NCBI RefSeq assembly: GCF_918698245.1
Contig: NZ_CAKKMS010000003.1
Location: 434,001-498,000, forward strand
Length of the DNA: 64,000 nucleotides
Direction: 5' to 3'
Source of the DNA: Pedobacter sp. Bi126
GTDB taxonomy: Bacteria; Bacteroidota; Bacteroidia; Sphingobacteriales; Sphingobacteriaceae
Part shown: piece by piece, positions 17,468 through 25,426 of the stretch
Layout of the letters: each line of letters starts with the position of its first letter
How positions within the stretch are numbered: the stretch's first letter is position 1
Notes under the pieces: generated by a model
What the model was told of the DNA's origin: nothing
Database searches by the model: none
What the model saw: only the letters and a program-made list of their open reading frames with translations
Position numbers and translations under genes: made by a program

Positions 17468-18235
17468 TTATTGCGATATTACTTTATAACTTTTCTTTGG
17501 GTTAGCCAGATTAAAAACCATCTTTGGAAAAAGCCGGTTAAGTATATACACTGTTTTAGTATCACCTATACGGATAGTGAGCTTATCTTTTTGAAGGCCA
17601 GCAATGAAATCTTTCACCATATCTGCCGCGCTCATTTTTTTTCCGTTCATGTCCGTGGTCATTTCTGTTGCTACCAGTGGAGGTAAAAGTTCAAAAACCT
17701 TTACGCTGCTGTTCAAAATCTGAAGGTGTTTTCTAAGCGATTTGGCGTAAAACTGCAGCGCTACTTTAGAGGCTGAATAAGTTGCTTCCAGCAATGATGG
17801 AACATAACTAAGTAATGAGGTTGTGTTGATGATTGCGCTTTCTTTCCTTGATTTCAGCATGTCTATGAAAAGATTGTTAAGCCTGATCACCCCAAGGTAA
17901 TTGACGTTCATTTCATATTCCGCATCCTCAAAATGCTGCCCATTTGATATACCAAGGTTGATTGGATCGGTTAAAACTCCTGCATTGTTGTATAATATAT
18001 CAATACCGCCCAGTTGCTGCACCTGGTTAAAAAGCTCTTGTGCATCATCGGCTTCTGAGACATCGCTTTTAATGGCTATAACTGCCGGATATAGTTTCTT
18101 GGCATCATCTAATTTCCCTTGGTTTCTGCCGGTGATGATTACGCTGGCGCCTTTAGCCAAAAATTGTTTTGCTGCTTCCAGCCCGATACCTGATGCCCCA
18201 CCGGTGATCAGTACCGTTTTTCCTTTTATTTGCAT
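17468..18235 (-). CDS. SDR family oxidoreductase (DltE-like)
   Basis: This 255-residue classical short-chain dehydrogenase starts MQIKGKTVLITGGASGIGLEAAKQF with the TGxxxGxG NAD(P) loop at residues 11-18. NNAG is at about 88-91. The catalytic triad is visible as Ser (TTSLLSYVPS) followed by YSASK (about 157-161). The Ser-Tyr-Lys set is complete, so the enzyme should be active, converting carbonyl and hydroxyl groups. It is 23 bp downstream of a second SDR gene, and both lie downstream of the TetR gene and its putative operators. They are therefore likely a TetR-controlled unit. The C-terminus (LFPKMVFNLANPKKSYKVI) resembles SDRs annotated as DltE-like. Confidence 0.85.
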   Translation of the reverse strand: MQIKGKTVLITGGASGIGLEAAKQFLAKGASVIITGRNQGKLDDAKKLYPAVIAIKSDVSEADDAQELFNQVQQLGGIDILYNNAGVLTDPINLGISNGQHFEDAEYEMNVNYLGVIRLNNLFIDMLKSRKESAIINTTSLLSYVPSLLEATYSASKVALQFYAKSLRKHLQILNSSVKVFELLPPLVATEMTTDMNGKKMSAADMVKDFIAGLQKDKLTIRIGDTKTVYILNRLFPKMVFNLANPKKSYKVISQ

Positions 18236-18258
18236 GATTATAATATTTAATAATAATT

Positions 18259-19071
18259 TTATTTTGAAGCATTTACAGATTTCAGAATGGATTTTTCGAA
18301 AACCTTATAAACGAAATGCTGAAGCAGCAGTACGATTGAAGATCCTTTTCCAACAGGGTAACTAAACTTTGGATTCTTTTCCTTTACTGTTTGCAATAAA
18401 GTGGCGATAACCGGTGCAGGATCGGGTGCATTATCAAATGTACTTTTAGTATAAGCGGTTACCTTTTGCCTGAAGGTATCATAAGCTGGGATCGTTCCTG
18501 TAGCAACAGTTCCACTTTCACCGATATTGGTTTTAAAACTCATCGGCTCAACCATTACTACCTTGATGTTAAACTGGTTCAATTCAAAACGCAGTGATTT
18601 AAAATAACCTTCGAGCGCATGTTTGGAAGCTGCATAATAGGACACATTTGGAAGCCCCACTAAGCCCAGCAAAGAACCGAGAGTGATTATTTTTCCATGG
18701 TTTTGCTTTCTTAAATAGGGTAGCAACTCGTTGGTTAATTTGATCGTTCCCCAAAAATTGGTTTCAAACTGCTGCCTCCCTAATTCAATGGGCGTTTCCT
18801 CCGCAAGTCCATTTACAAGGTAACCAGCATTGTTAACCAACACATCCAACTGTTTGATCTGACTGAAGAGCAACTGACCAAAAGATGTTATAGAGCGGTC
18901 ATCATTCAGATCTAATGGCAGTAACTTATATGGCAGTTTTGCTCGGTATTTTTCGGGGTTCCTACTTGTTCCGATAACCTGGTAGCCATTTTCGTGGAGC
19001 CTGCTGGCAACAAGCAGCCCAATGCCTGATGAGGCACCTGTAACTAAAACCGTTTTTTGTTTTGATTCCAT
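18259..19071 (-). CDS. SDR family oxidoreductase
   Basis: This 270-residue classical SDR has TGASSGIGLLVASRL (cofactor loop at residues 11-18), NNAGYLVNG, a catalytic Ser in TLGSLLGLVGLPN and YYAASKHALEGY with Tyr-x-x-x-Lys. The ending resembles oxidoreductases that act on hydroxysteroid-like or hydrophobic substrates, but the substrate cannot be read from sequence. A 15-18 bp motif (ACTTTTTAGTATA...) found four times around the TetR gene lies 17 bases upstream of this start, so expression is probably TetR controlled. The downstream SDR gene begins 23 bp after the stop. The two proteins are only distantly similar. Confidence 0.87.
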   Translation of the reverse strand: MESKQKTVLVTGASSGIGLLVASRLHENGYQVIGTSRNPEKYRAKLPYKLLPLDLNDDRSITSFGQLLFSQIKQLDVLVNNAGYLVNGLAEETPIELGRQQFETNFWGTIKLTNELLPYLRKQNHGKIITLGSLLGLVGLPNVSYYAASKHALEGYFKSLRFELNQFNIKVVMVEPMSFKTNIGESGTVATGTIPAYDTFRQKVTAYTKSTFDNAPDPAPVIATLLQTVKEKNPKFSYPVGKGSSIVLLLQHFVYKVFEKSILKSVNASK

Positions 19072-19087
19072 ACTTTCTTTATTATAG

Positions 19088-19105
19088 ACTTTTTAGTATA
19101 TTTTT
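19088..19105. promoter_or_regulatory. Putative TetR operator half-site, copy 1
   Basis: ACTTTTTAGTATATTTTT lies 17 bases upstream of the SDR start at 19071. The identical 18-mer recurs exactly 90 bp away at 19178, and forms an inverted pair upstream of the TetR gene. The placement suggests repressor control of the SDR genes. Confidence 0.55.
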
Positions 19106-19177
19106 ACACCAGCTTTTTACATTTAATTTAAAATGCGAAATGGTATTATGTTTTTTAATAGTTAAAAATAAAAAAAG

Positions 19178-19195
19178 ACTTTTTAGTATATTTTT
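19178..19195. promoter_or_regulatory. Putative TetR operator half-site, copy 2
   Basis: Second identical copy of ACTTTTTAGTATATTTTT, 12 bases after the TetR stop and in the same orientation as copy 1. The 90-bp offset could allow DNA looping, or may reflect a small duplication. Confidence 0.5.
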
Positions 19196-19206
19196 AATGA
19201 AAAAAA

Positions 19207-19797
19207 TTAGATCTCGTAACTTTCTAATTCTGCTTTCAGGTTTTTGAGCAAACTCGCCATCGGTTTTGCGGTGTTCATAGACCTGCACATAATCACTGCA
19301 CCCTCAACAGCAGCCACGGCTTTAAATGCATATACTGCAGGCTCAAGTTTGTCAGAAAACTCTCCGTCCTCAATGCCCTGTTTTAAGATACTAACAAATA
19401 ATTCCTGTCCGCGCCTTATTACACCGGCTATTTTCTCTTTAATTGCCGGAAAATGGTCATCAGATTCAACCGCAACATTAAATATTGGGCATCCGCCTTT
19501 TAAGTAGGTATTCAAAGGATCCTTGTAAAAATCGAGAAAGGCAAACACTTTAGCCTTTGCTGTTTTACCCTTACCGATAGTTGATAACATTTTTTCACCG
19601 TTGGTTTTCAACATAAAATCAACAACCTGTAAGGCAAGGTCTTCCTTACCTTCAAAATGACCATAAAGGCATCCTTTAGTCAATTTTGTTGCAGCAAGCA
19701 CATCGTCTATATTAGCACCTGATATTCCTTTCTGATTAAAGATAGGGGCTGCTGTTTCTAAGATAAATTGCTTGGTTCTTTCGGCTTTGGTAAGCAT
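19207..19797 (-). CDS. TetR/AcrR family transcriptional repressor
   Basis: This 196-residue TetR-family regulator has an N-terminal helix-turn-helix (ISGANIDDVLAATKLTKGCLYGHFEGKEDL; recognition helix about 37-46). The C-terminal ligand domain contains KGGCPIFNVAVES with Cys103, at the place where electrophile-sensing TetR proteins such as NemR carry a reactive cysteine (G-x-C-x-x-x-N). A second cysteine lies at 43. Putative operators flank it: an inverted pair overlapping its promoter and two single copies before the SDR gene. Neighbouring genes encode quinone/enone reductases and an Old Yellow Enzyme, which supports a role in sensing reactive carbonyls or quinones. Autoregulation is likely. 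The sensing role is inference. Confidence 0.85.
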   Translation of the reverse strand: MLTKAERTKQFILETAAPIFNQKGISGANIDDVLAATKLTKGCLYGHFEGKEDLALQVVDFMLKTNGEKMLSTIGKGKTAKAKVFAFLDFYKDPLNTYLKGGCPIFNVAVESDDHFPAIKEKIAGVIRRGQELFVSILKQGIEDGEFSDKLEPAVYAFKAVAAVEGAVIMCRSMNTAKPMASLLKNLKAELESYEI

Positions 19798-19817
19798 ATT
19801 AATAAATTTTACGATGC

Positions 19818-19865
19818 AAAAATATACTAAAAAGTTTAATTAAAAATACTTTTTAGTATATTTTA
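19818..19865 (-). promoter_or_regulatory. TetR promoter-operator: inverted 18-bp repeat
   Basis: AAAAATATACTAAAAAGT (19818-19835) and ACTTTTTAGTATATTTTA (19848-19865) form a 17-of-18 inverted repeat with a 12-bp spacer, 20-68 bases before the TetR start. A minus-strand -7 box TATTTTTG (19817-19824) lies inside the left arm. A bound repressor would therefore cover the promoter of its own gene. Confidence 0.65.
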
Positions 19866-19962
19866 TTCTTTATGGTATCGAAATGACAATCACCGCGATC
19901 TAAACAAAAAGACAAATATTCCTTAGCGCCTGATTTATGATGCACGGATGCAAGTTATTAAC

Positions 19963-20358
19963 TTATGCCGGAAACTGTTCCATTGTTTTAAAAAGTGGCT
20001 CTTCTCTTTTTTGCCCATCTTCAATTGCCCAGTTTGCCATGGCGTATAACACAGGCCGCAAAGCCTGTCCCGCATCCGTCAGACTATAGGTAACGTGTGG
20101 CGGTATTACAGGTAATGCTACCCTCGAAATCAGTCCGTCTGCTTCCAGCTGCCTCAAATGTTGGGCAAGCATCTTTTCTGTAATATGAGGCATCGCCTTT
20201 TTTAACGCTCCGTACCGCTTTGATCCAGACATTAAGTGGAAGATGATAATCGGTTTCCAGTAGCTGCCAATTTTTTCCATCACGTACGTAACCGGGCACA
20301 ATTTAAAGACCGTTTGCTTATTTAATTGTATGGTTGATGTTTCTTTAACTTCATTCAT
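19963..20358 (-). CDS. HxlR/MarR-like winged-helix transcriptional regulator
   Basis: This 131-residue protein belongs to the HxlR family (YodB/HypR-like). It has the family opening KLCPVTYVMEKIGSYWKPII, with the conserved cysteine at residue 21 that acts as a redox or electrophile sensor in characterised members. The winged-helix core follows (RYGALKKAMPHITEKMLAQH, LRQLEADGLISR, and the wing PPHVTYSLTDAG). The start at 20358 (MNEVKETS) is preferred; the frame is open to 20391 but that extension has no family match. It is divergent from an NmrA-like reductase gene with a 77-bp spacer, the usual setting for HxlR regulators that control a neighbouring reductase. Confidence 0.88.
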   Translation of the reverse strand: MNEVKETSTIQLNKQTVFKLCPVTYVMEKIGSYWKPIIIFHLMSGSKRYGALKKAMPHITEKMLAQHLRQLEADGLISRVALPVIPPHVTYSLTDAGQALRPVLYAMANWAIEDGQKREEPLFKTMEQFPA

Positions 20359-20383
20359 TTTACACTTACTTTTAGGTGCGTAC

Positions 20384-20414
20384 TTGCACAAATGTTAGTT
20401 CAAATATACCTTTG
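20384..20414 (+). promoter_or_regulatory. Bacteroidota-type promoter with inverted repeat, HxlR/reductase divergon
   Basis: TTG at 20384-20386, a 20-bp spacer and TACCTTTG at 20407-20414 fit the TTG-N19-21-TAnnTTTG consensus, 22 bases before the reductase ATG. The inverted repeat GTGC-N6-GCAC (20376-20389) overlaps the -33 element and is a candidate HxlR site. Confidence 0.55.
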
Positions 20415-20435
20415 ATTCAATTAAAATATCACAAA

Positions 20436-21071
20436 ATGAAAAAAATTCTTGTATTTGGTGGTTCTGGCGGAACCGGAAAACATTTTATTGAACAGGCGCT
20501 AAACGCCGGATATGCTATAACGGCTATTGTTAGAAATCCCCATGCCTTTGCAATAGTGCATCAAAATCTAAAGGTTATTAAAGGAGATGTTTTAATTCCA
20601 CATACCTATGAAAAAGAGTTTGATGGGCACGAAGCAGTGGTTTCCTGTCTGGGTATCCCTAAAATCCAGCAAACGACCTTGTATTCTTCTGGTATCCGGA
20701 ATATTGTAAACATTATGGAGAAATCGTACCCGAAGCGCCTAATCTGTATTTCGTCAGGCGCATTAGACATCCCGCCTAAGAGCTCGTTTATCATGACTTT
20801 TCTATTGAAGCATGTATTACAAAAGCTCTATAAGCCTGTATATGCTGATATGCGTATAATGGAAGGAATAATAAAGACGTCAGGCTTGGACTGGACAATC
20901 GTTCGGGCGCCAAAACTAACAGATGGCAAAGCAACAGGAAAGTATAAAAATATAACTGGTTTGCCGCTAGGCGGCATTCCGAAAATCTCGCGTGCTGATT
21001 TAGCCGATTTTATGTTTACGCACCTCGTAGACAGCGGGACTTTTAAAAGTACAATTGATATCGCCTATTAA
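20436..21071 (+). CDS. NAD(P)H-binding atypical SDR (NmrA/biliverdin reductase B-like)
   Basis: This 211-residue protein starts at 20436 (MKKILVFGGSGGTGKHFIEQAL) with the GGxGxxG dinucleotide motif of atypical SDRs. The open frame to 20376 overlaps the regulatory region and is not used. Other family features are VIKGDVL, the SCLG loop, RLICISSGALD and SGLDWTIVRAPKLTDG, typical of NAD(P)H-binding proteins of the NmrA and BLVRB type. These reduce flavins or quinones, or act as redox sensors. Divergent from the HxlR regulator, whose putative site overlaps its promoter, it is the likely target of that regulator. It is cytoplasmic. Confidence 0.83.
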   Translation: MKKILVFGGSGGTGKHFIEQALNAGYAITAIVRNPHAFAIVHQNLKVIKGDVLIPHTYEKEFDGHEAVVSCLGIPKIQQTTLYSSGIRNIVNIMEKSYPKRLICISSGALDIPPKSSFIMTFLLKHVLQKLYKPVYADMRIMEGIIKTSGLDWTIVRAPKLTDGKATGKYKNITGLPLGGIPKISRADLADFMFTHLVDSGTFKSTIDIAY

Positions 21072-21259
21072 ATGATCAGAAAATGAAAGAATACATTTCT
21101 GTTGAGGTAAGGGAAATCAAGACCAAACTTCCCTCTCCATCTCCAATCCATTAAGATGTATCTTAGCGCCGAAATTCCAAAAATGATAATATTAGAAGAA
21201 AGTGGTGTAACTTTAGGATGTTACATCACCTCAGGTTTATAAATTAGTAATTTCTTGTA

Positions 21260-22243
21260 ATGATTTTCGAATTTACAGCGGTTCCGGGTTTTGACTTTAT
21301 CATACAGTTTTCCGAACTAATTAATGTTTCTATAAGAGATAACTTTTTGGAGATCCCAAAGGAAATGGGAGAAGGTTATGTACGTAAGGTTAGCTTTGGG
21401 GATGATTTTAGATTAACGATCCACCGGTATATATTAAAGGAAGACCTGATAGTTAAGCGCAATCCAGCTGCACAGGCCAATGATATACGCACCATTTTCT
21501 TTTACAATGGCAACGATGATCGTGAAGTTACATATAACAACGAGGCGAATATCCCATTCTCACAAAAAAAGGACGCTTCTATACTCCTATCTACAAATGA
21601 TTTGCGCACAGAAATCCGTTTTCCTGCCGGCAGCAACATTCAATACGTGGTTGTGGGCATTACGGCCAACCGATTACGCTCAGTTCTGTCTGTTGAAAAA
21701 CCAAATGGTACGATAACAACCATTATGGATGCAAATGCCTCCTTTCTCTTTTTCGAAAACCTGGATCCCGAAATGCAATTGCTCCTTAAAAATATTGTAT
21801 CTGTTGATATGAATAACGCTTTGAATAATTTCTACGTGCAGATCAAGGTACAGGAATTAATGTATCTGCTTTTCAGTAAACTGTCGCTTAGGGAGAATAC
21901 GACTTTTAAGAGTATAAATAGCAACGATGCAGAAAAACTGCTGGCCATCCGCAACAAAATATTGAGTGATCTTAGTACCCCACCGATACTAAGTGAATTA
22001 GCCAGTATCACTGCCATGAGCGAAACGAAACTTAAGCAGCTCTTTAAGCAAACATTTGGAGATACCATCTATAATTATTATCAAAAAGCAAGAATGGAAG
22101 AGGCTGCTTTTCTGTTGAAACAGGCCAAACATTCTGTTTCTGAGGTTGGATATGAGTTAGGATTTTCGAATCTCAGTCACTTCAGCCGGTTATTTGAAAA
22201 ACAATATGGCATTACACCAAAGAAGTTTTCCTATACAGCTTAA
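21260..22243 (+). CDS. AraC family transcriptional regulator
   Basis: This 327-residue regulator has a beta-rich N-terminal effector domain (about 1-200) of a kind common in Bacteroidota. Its C-terminal AraC domain has two helix-turn-helix units: LSELASITAMSETKLKQLFKQTFG (about 240-263) and VSEVGYELGFSNLSHFSRLFEKQYGITPKKF (about 290-320). The second carries the conserved GF-S/P-N-x-S-x-F-S-R-x-F-K pattern. It lies upstream of the quinone oxidoreductase-OYE-YjbR genes on the same strand with a 182-bp gap, and probably activates them. No signal peptide is present, and the ligand is unknown. Confidence 0.88.
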   Translation: MIFEFTAVPGFDFIIQFSELINVSIRDNFLEIPKEMGEGYVRKVSFGDDFRLTIHRYILKEDLIVKRNPAAQANDIRTIFFYNGNDDREVTYNNEANIPFSQKKDASILLSTNDLRTEIRFPAGSNIQYVVVGITANRLRSVLSVEKPNGTITTIMDANASFLFFENLDPEMQLLLKNIVSVDMNNALNNFYVQIKVQELMYLLFSKLSLRENTTFKSINSNDAEKLLAIRNKILSDLSTPPILSELASITAMSETKLKQLFKQTFGDTIYNYYQKARMEEAAFLLKQAKHSVSEVGYELGFSNLSHFSRLFEKQYGITPKKFSYTA

Positions 22244-22425
22244 TTTTCTATTTTCCGAAAACACTGCCCCGTCATTTGTCGGATAGGACTATTCTTCTGT
22301 CTTTTTGGGTTATTTTACCTACTGAATAGCTAATACCTTTGTTCGTATATTCAGTATAACACAAAGTAACTTCTACACCTGATATTCTTTAGGTGTTGAG
22401 GTATACAGATTAAAATTCAAAAGCA

Positions 22426-23349
22426 ATGAAAGCAATACAATACAACGACTACGGAAATTCAGATGTGTTAGAACAGGTCGACGTTCCGGCACCATCAGTC
22501 CAGAATGGAAATGATGTGTTAGTTCAGGTTAAAGCAGCAGGTGTAAATCCGATTGACATTAAAATTCGGATGGGCTTTATGAAAGCCGTCCGCCCCGTAG
22601 AAATGCCGTTTATTCCAGGCGGTGAGGCAGCAGGAATAGTTGTCGCCATTGGAGATGATGTATCCGCCTTTAAAGTGGGCGATGAAGTGATTGCCCTAAC
22701 CGGCACAAATGCTTACGCAGAATATGTAACCGCAAACGAAAGCTTCGTGGTGCCAAAACCAAAAGGGCTTTCCTTTGCAGAGGCGGCATCAATCGGTGTC
22801 AACATTGGCACTGCCCAATCCGTTCTGTTCATTACTGGTAAACTGGAAAAGGGACAAAGCGTATTAATCCAGGGCGGAAGCGGAGCTGTTGGTGGTGCGA
22901 TGGTGCAGATGGCTAAAGCCGCAGGCGCATACGTTATTGCAACAGCATCGGGAAAAGGCGTGGCATTGGCAAAAAGTTTTGGTGCCGACGAGGTAATTGA
23001 TTATAAATTACAAGATGTTGCGCGTGTGATTAAGGATATTGATCTGGTAGCGGATACCGCAGGTGGCGAAGCCCAGGCAAAGCTTTTTCAAGTGCTAAAA
23101 CCCGGTGGCGTGCTATTGAGCATTGTAATACCACCATCACAGGAACTGGCAGATCAATACAAGGTAAACGCGGGTTTTGTCGCCTCCAACATTTCAGCCC
23201 AAACCTTGCAGAATGGCATTGAACTATTAAAAATTGGAAAATTTAAACCGGTTGTTTCTAAGATATTCAAGCTCGAAGAAGCAGCCGTGGCACAGGATTT
23301 TTTAACAGCCGGAGGTATAAATGGAAAGGTTATCCTTACGATCGATTAA
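22426..23349 (+). CDS. NADP-dependent quinone oxidoreductase (MDR family)
   Basis: This 307-residue medium-chain reductase has a GroES-like domain (AAGVNPIDIKIRMGFM, then MPFIPGGEAAGIVVAIG) and a Rossmann domain with QGGSGAVGGAMVQMAKAAGA near residues 143-162. It lacks the zinc-binding cysteines, as in quinone oxidoreductase 1. It shares the family and general layout of the gene at 16411 but is not a close copy. A TACCTTTG -7-like box lies upstream at 22334-22341. The 57-bp gap to the Old Yellow Enzyme gene suggests a common transcript. The likely role is reduction of quinones or reactive enones in the cytoplasm. Confidence 0.87.
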   Translation: MKAIQYNDYGNSDVLEQVDVPAPSVQNGNDVLVQVKAAGVNPIDIKIRMGFMKAVRPVEMPFIPGGEAAGIVVAIGDDVSAFKVGDEVIALTGTNAYAEYVTANESFVVPKPKGLSFAEAASIGVNIGTAQSVLFITGKLEKGQSVLIQGGSGAVGGAMVQMAKAAGAYVIATASGKGVALAKSFGADEVIDYKLQDVARVIKDIDLVADTAGGEAQAKLFQVLKPGGVLLSIVIPPSQELADQYKVNAGFVASNISAQTLQNGIELLKIGKFKPVVSKIFKLEEAAVAQDFLTAGGINGKVILTID

Positions 23350-23406
23350 CAATCGGGCACAATTAAATTTACAGGTTCATATCACCAATGTAATGAAAAA
23401 CAACTC

Positions 23407-24486
23407 ATGAAATTACTAGAAAAAGTAACATTAGGAAATAAAATATTAAGGAACGCGATGGCAATGGCGCCAATGACACGAAGCCGTGCTAACCTGGAAG
23501 GTGTAGTGTCAGACCTAACGACCCTATATTACACGCAGCGGGCAAGCGCAGGACTTTTGATCACGGAAGCCATTAATATCTCAGAACAGGCTATTGGAAG
23601 TCCGTTTACACCGGGACTTTATCATGATGGGCAAATTGAAGCCTGGAAGAAAGTAACGAAGTCTGTACATAACAGTGGAGGTGTAATTTATGCCCAGCTA
23701 TGGCATACTGGTCGTGTCGGACATTCTGTGGATAGAAACGGAAAGCTCCCTGTGGCGCCATCGGCAATCGGGATAAAAGGACAACAACATTTTACTTCGC
23801 AGGGAATGAAAGATTACGAAACGCCTCAGGAGTTAACTACTCAAGAAATCAAACAGATCGTTAAAGATTACGGTAAGGCCGCTAAAAATGCCATCGAAGC
23901 AGGTTTCGATGGCGTAGAACTTCATGCGGCATTTGGATACCTGCCAAACCAATTTTTATCGGAAAGCGCTAACCTGCGCACCGATGAGTATGGCGGCAAC
24001 ATTGAGAACAGGAACCGCTTCGTACTGGAAGTGATGCAAGAACTGGTTGATGCTTCCGGGAGCGATAAAGTAGGCATTAAACTATCGCCAACGGTTTATT
24101 ATAACAATATAGAAAATAGCGATCCTGTTGCTCAATTCAGTCCATTGATCGATGCATTGAATGAATTGCCATTGGCTTATATCCATTTGATGAACGGCAT
24201 TTTCCCTTTAAACAATTACCCCCATTATCCTAAAAATGCGATAGAAACATTTGGCAGCAGCAGTAAACACCTGGTAATTGCCAACGCTGGGTTCAATAAA
24301 GAAAGCGGAGCGGCAGAACTGGAGAAGGGAATCGCGAAAATAATTTCTTATGGCTCTTTGTTTCTCGCCAATCCTGATCTGCCAAAAAGATTTGAATTAG
24401 ATGCCGAATTTAACCAAATTGACCAGGCTACAATGTACGGTGGAGGTGAGCACGGATATACTGATTATCCTTTCTTGAAAGATTGA
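23407..24486 (+). CDS. Old Yellow Enzyme-type alkene reductase
   Basis: This 359-residue FMN enzyme belongs to the OYE/NemA family, which reduces activated C=C bonds, nitro-esters and related electrophiles with NAD(P)H. Family marks in order are NAMAMAPMTRSRAN (flavin loop), LLITEAINIS, YAQLWHTGRVGHS (with the FMN/substrate contact), DGVELHAAFGYLPNQFLSES and NLRTDEYGGNIENRNRF, and the late phosphate-binding segment ANAGFNKESGA. The active-site histidine pair region reads HAAFGYL, where one position varies among OYEs. It lies between an MDR quinone reductase and a YjbR gene and is likely co-transcribed with both. It is a good target for the cysteine-bearing TetR nearby. Confidence 0.9.
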   Translation: MKLLEKVTLGNKILRNAMAMAPMTRSRANLEGVVSDLTTLYYTQRASAGLLITEAINISEQAIGSPFTPGLYHDGQIEAWKKVTKSVHNSGGVIYAQLWHTGRVGHSVDRNGKLPVAPSAIGIKGQQHFTSQGMKDYETPQELTTQEIKQIVKDYGKAAKNAIEAGFDGVELHAAFGYLPNQFLSESANLRTDEYGGNIENRNRFVLEVMQELVDASGSDKVGIKLSPTVYYNNIENSDPVAQFSPLIDALNELPLAYIHLMNGIFPLNNYPHYPKNAIETFGSSSKHLVIANAGFNKESGAAELEKGIAKIISYGSLFLANPDLPKRFELDAEFNQIDQATMYGGGEHGYTDYPFLKD

Positions 24487-24507
24487 TCTTAGATAATTTA
24501 GCATGAT

Positions 24508-24897
24508 ATGAACGCAGTAAGTGTGAGAGAATATTGTCTTTCCTTCAAAGGAGTTACCGAAAAAATGGCTTTCCAAAAGGCCTCTTCTGAATATGACAGG
24601 AACTTACTGGCGTTTTATGTGAAGGATAAATGGTTCTGTTTTTTTAATGTGGATGAATTTGATTTTTGTACCTTAAAATGTGATCTTGAGGAATCAACAA
24701 AACTTCAGGAAAAATATGAAGATGTAAGGCCTGCTTATCACATGAATAAAAAACACTGGATTAGCATTTATTTTAACAAAAATGTACCTGAAAAGGTAAT
24801 CAGGGACCTGTTGAAAAACTCATATGAACTTGTGGTGGCCTCGCTAACTAAAAGGATCAGAAAAGATTTAGAAGAGGATGCTCGTGAAAACGGGTAA
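24508..24897 (+). CDS. MmcQ/YjbR family protein
   Basis: This 129-residue protein belongs to the MmcQ/YjbR family, a small alpha/beta fold (CyaY-like, double-wing). Typical features are SVREYCLSFKGVTEKMAF at the N-terminus, DKWFCFFNVDEF, the CTLKCDLEESTKLQEKYEDVRPAYHMNKKHWISI core and a C-terminal helix (LTKRIRKDL). Proteins of this family have been proposed to bind DNA, but the role is not established. It lies 21 bp downstream of the OYE gene and is the last gene of that transcript. No export signal is present. Confidence 0.88.
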   Translation: MNAVSVREYCLSFKGVTEKMAFQKASSEYDRNLLAFYVKDKWFCFFNVDEFDFCTLKCDLEESTKLQEKYEDVRPAYHMNKKHWISIYFNKNVPEKVIRDLLKNSYELVVASLTKRIRKDLEEDARENG

Positions 24898-25426
24898 AAC
24901 TCAGAGAAAGGTGGGCATCGAACAATTTGGTGAGTTTTGTTTTTCATTGGTTCTCTCGAAAAAGCGCAGGTATAACAGCTATCTTTTTATTTACATCGGA
25001 TAGCGCCCCATTTCGATATCGAGTTACCACATCTTTTAAGGCGCTACCATATTTACAAGAAAGGGTAACCGTTAATTGCAGCACAGCTATGGGCATATTG
25101 GCTCTGGCAGTGGATACAAGAATGGCTACCCTTTTTTACACTAACCGTTAAATGGTCTCTCCTCTACAATTATAAAATAGCCCGATAGGCTCTGATGTGA
25201 ACAGCCCCATTCTTCAGCACTATCTTGCGATCGGGATTTTTATTCTTAAAATGTCCGAAGCTTACTTAATTAATACTGCTCTGTAATCCGACAGCAAAAA
25301 AAACGCTATCAGGCTATTCCAATTCCAGACCGTGTTGAACATTTGTATAACAAATTTGCTGATTATTAGCCATATCCCAGGTCTGAATACGGTTATTTTG
25401 CTTCCCTAACCAATTATATATCTTAT
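24898..25426. other. Intergenic region with no convincing gene
   Basis: This 529-bp stretch lies between the YjbR gene and the xylanase gene. A 74-codon frame at 24927-25151 has no recognisable motif or start signal and is taken as chance. A short palindrome around CATTTGTATAACAAATTTG (about 25338-25358) precedes the xylanase and could be regulatory. Confidence 0.4.

Noticed and set aside
24927..25151. 74-codon open frame after the YjbR gene
   Set aside because: No family pattern, no promoter or ribosome-binding signal, and odd amino-acid make-up; treated as chance.
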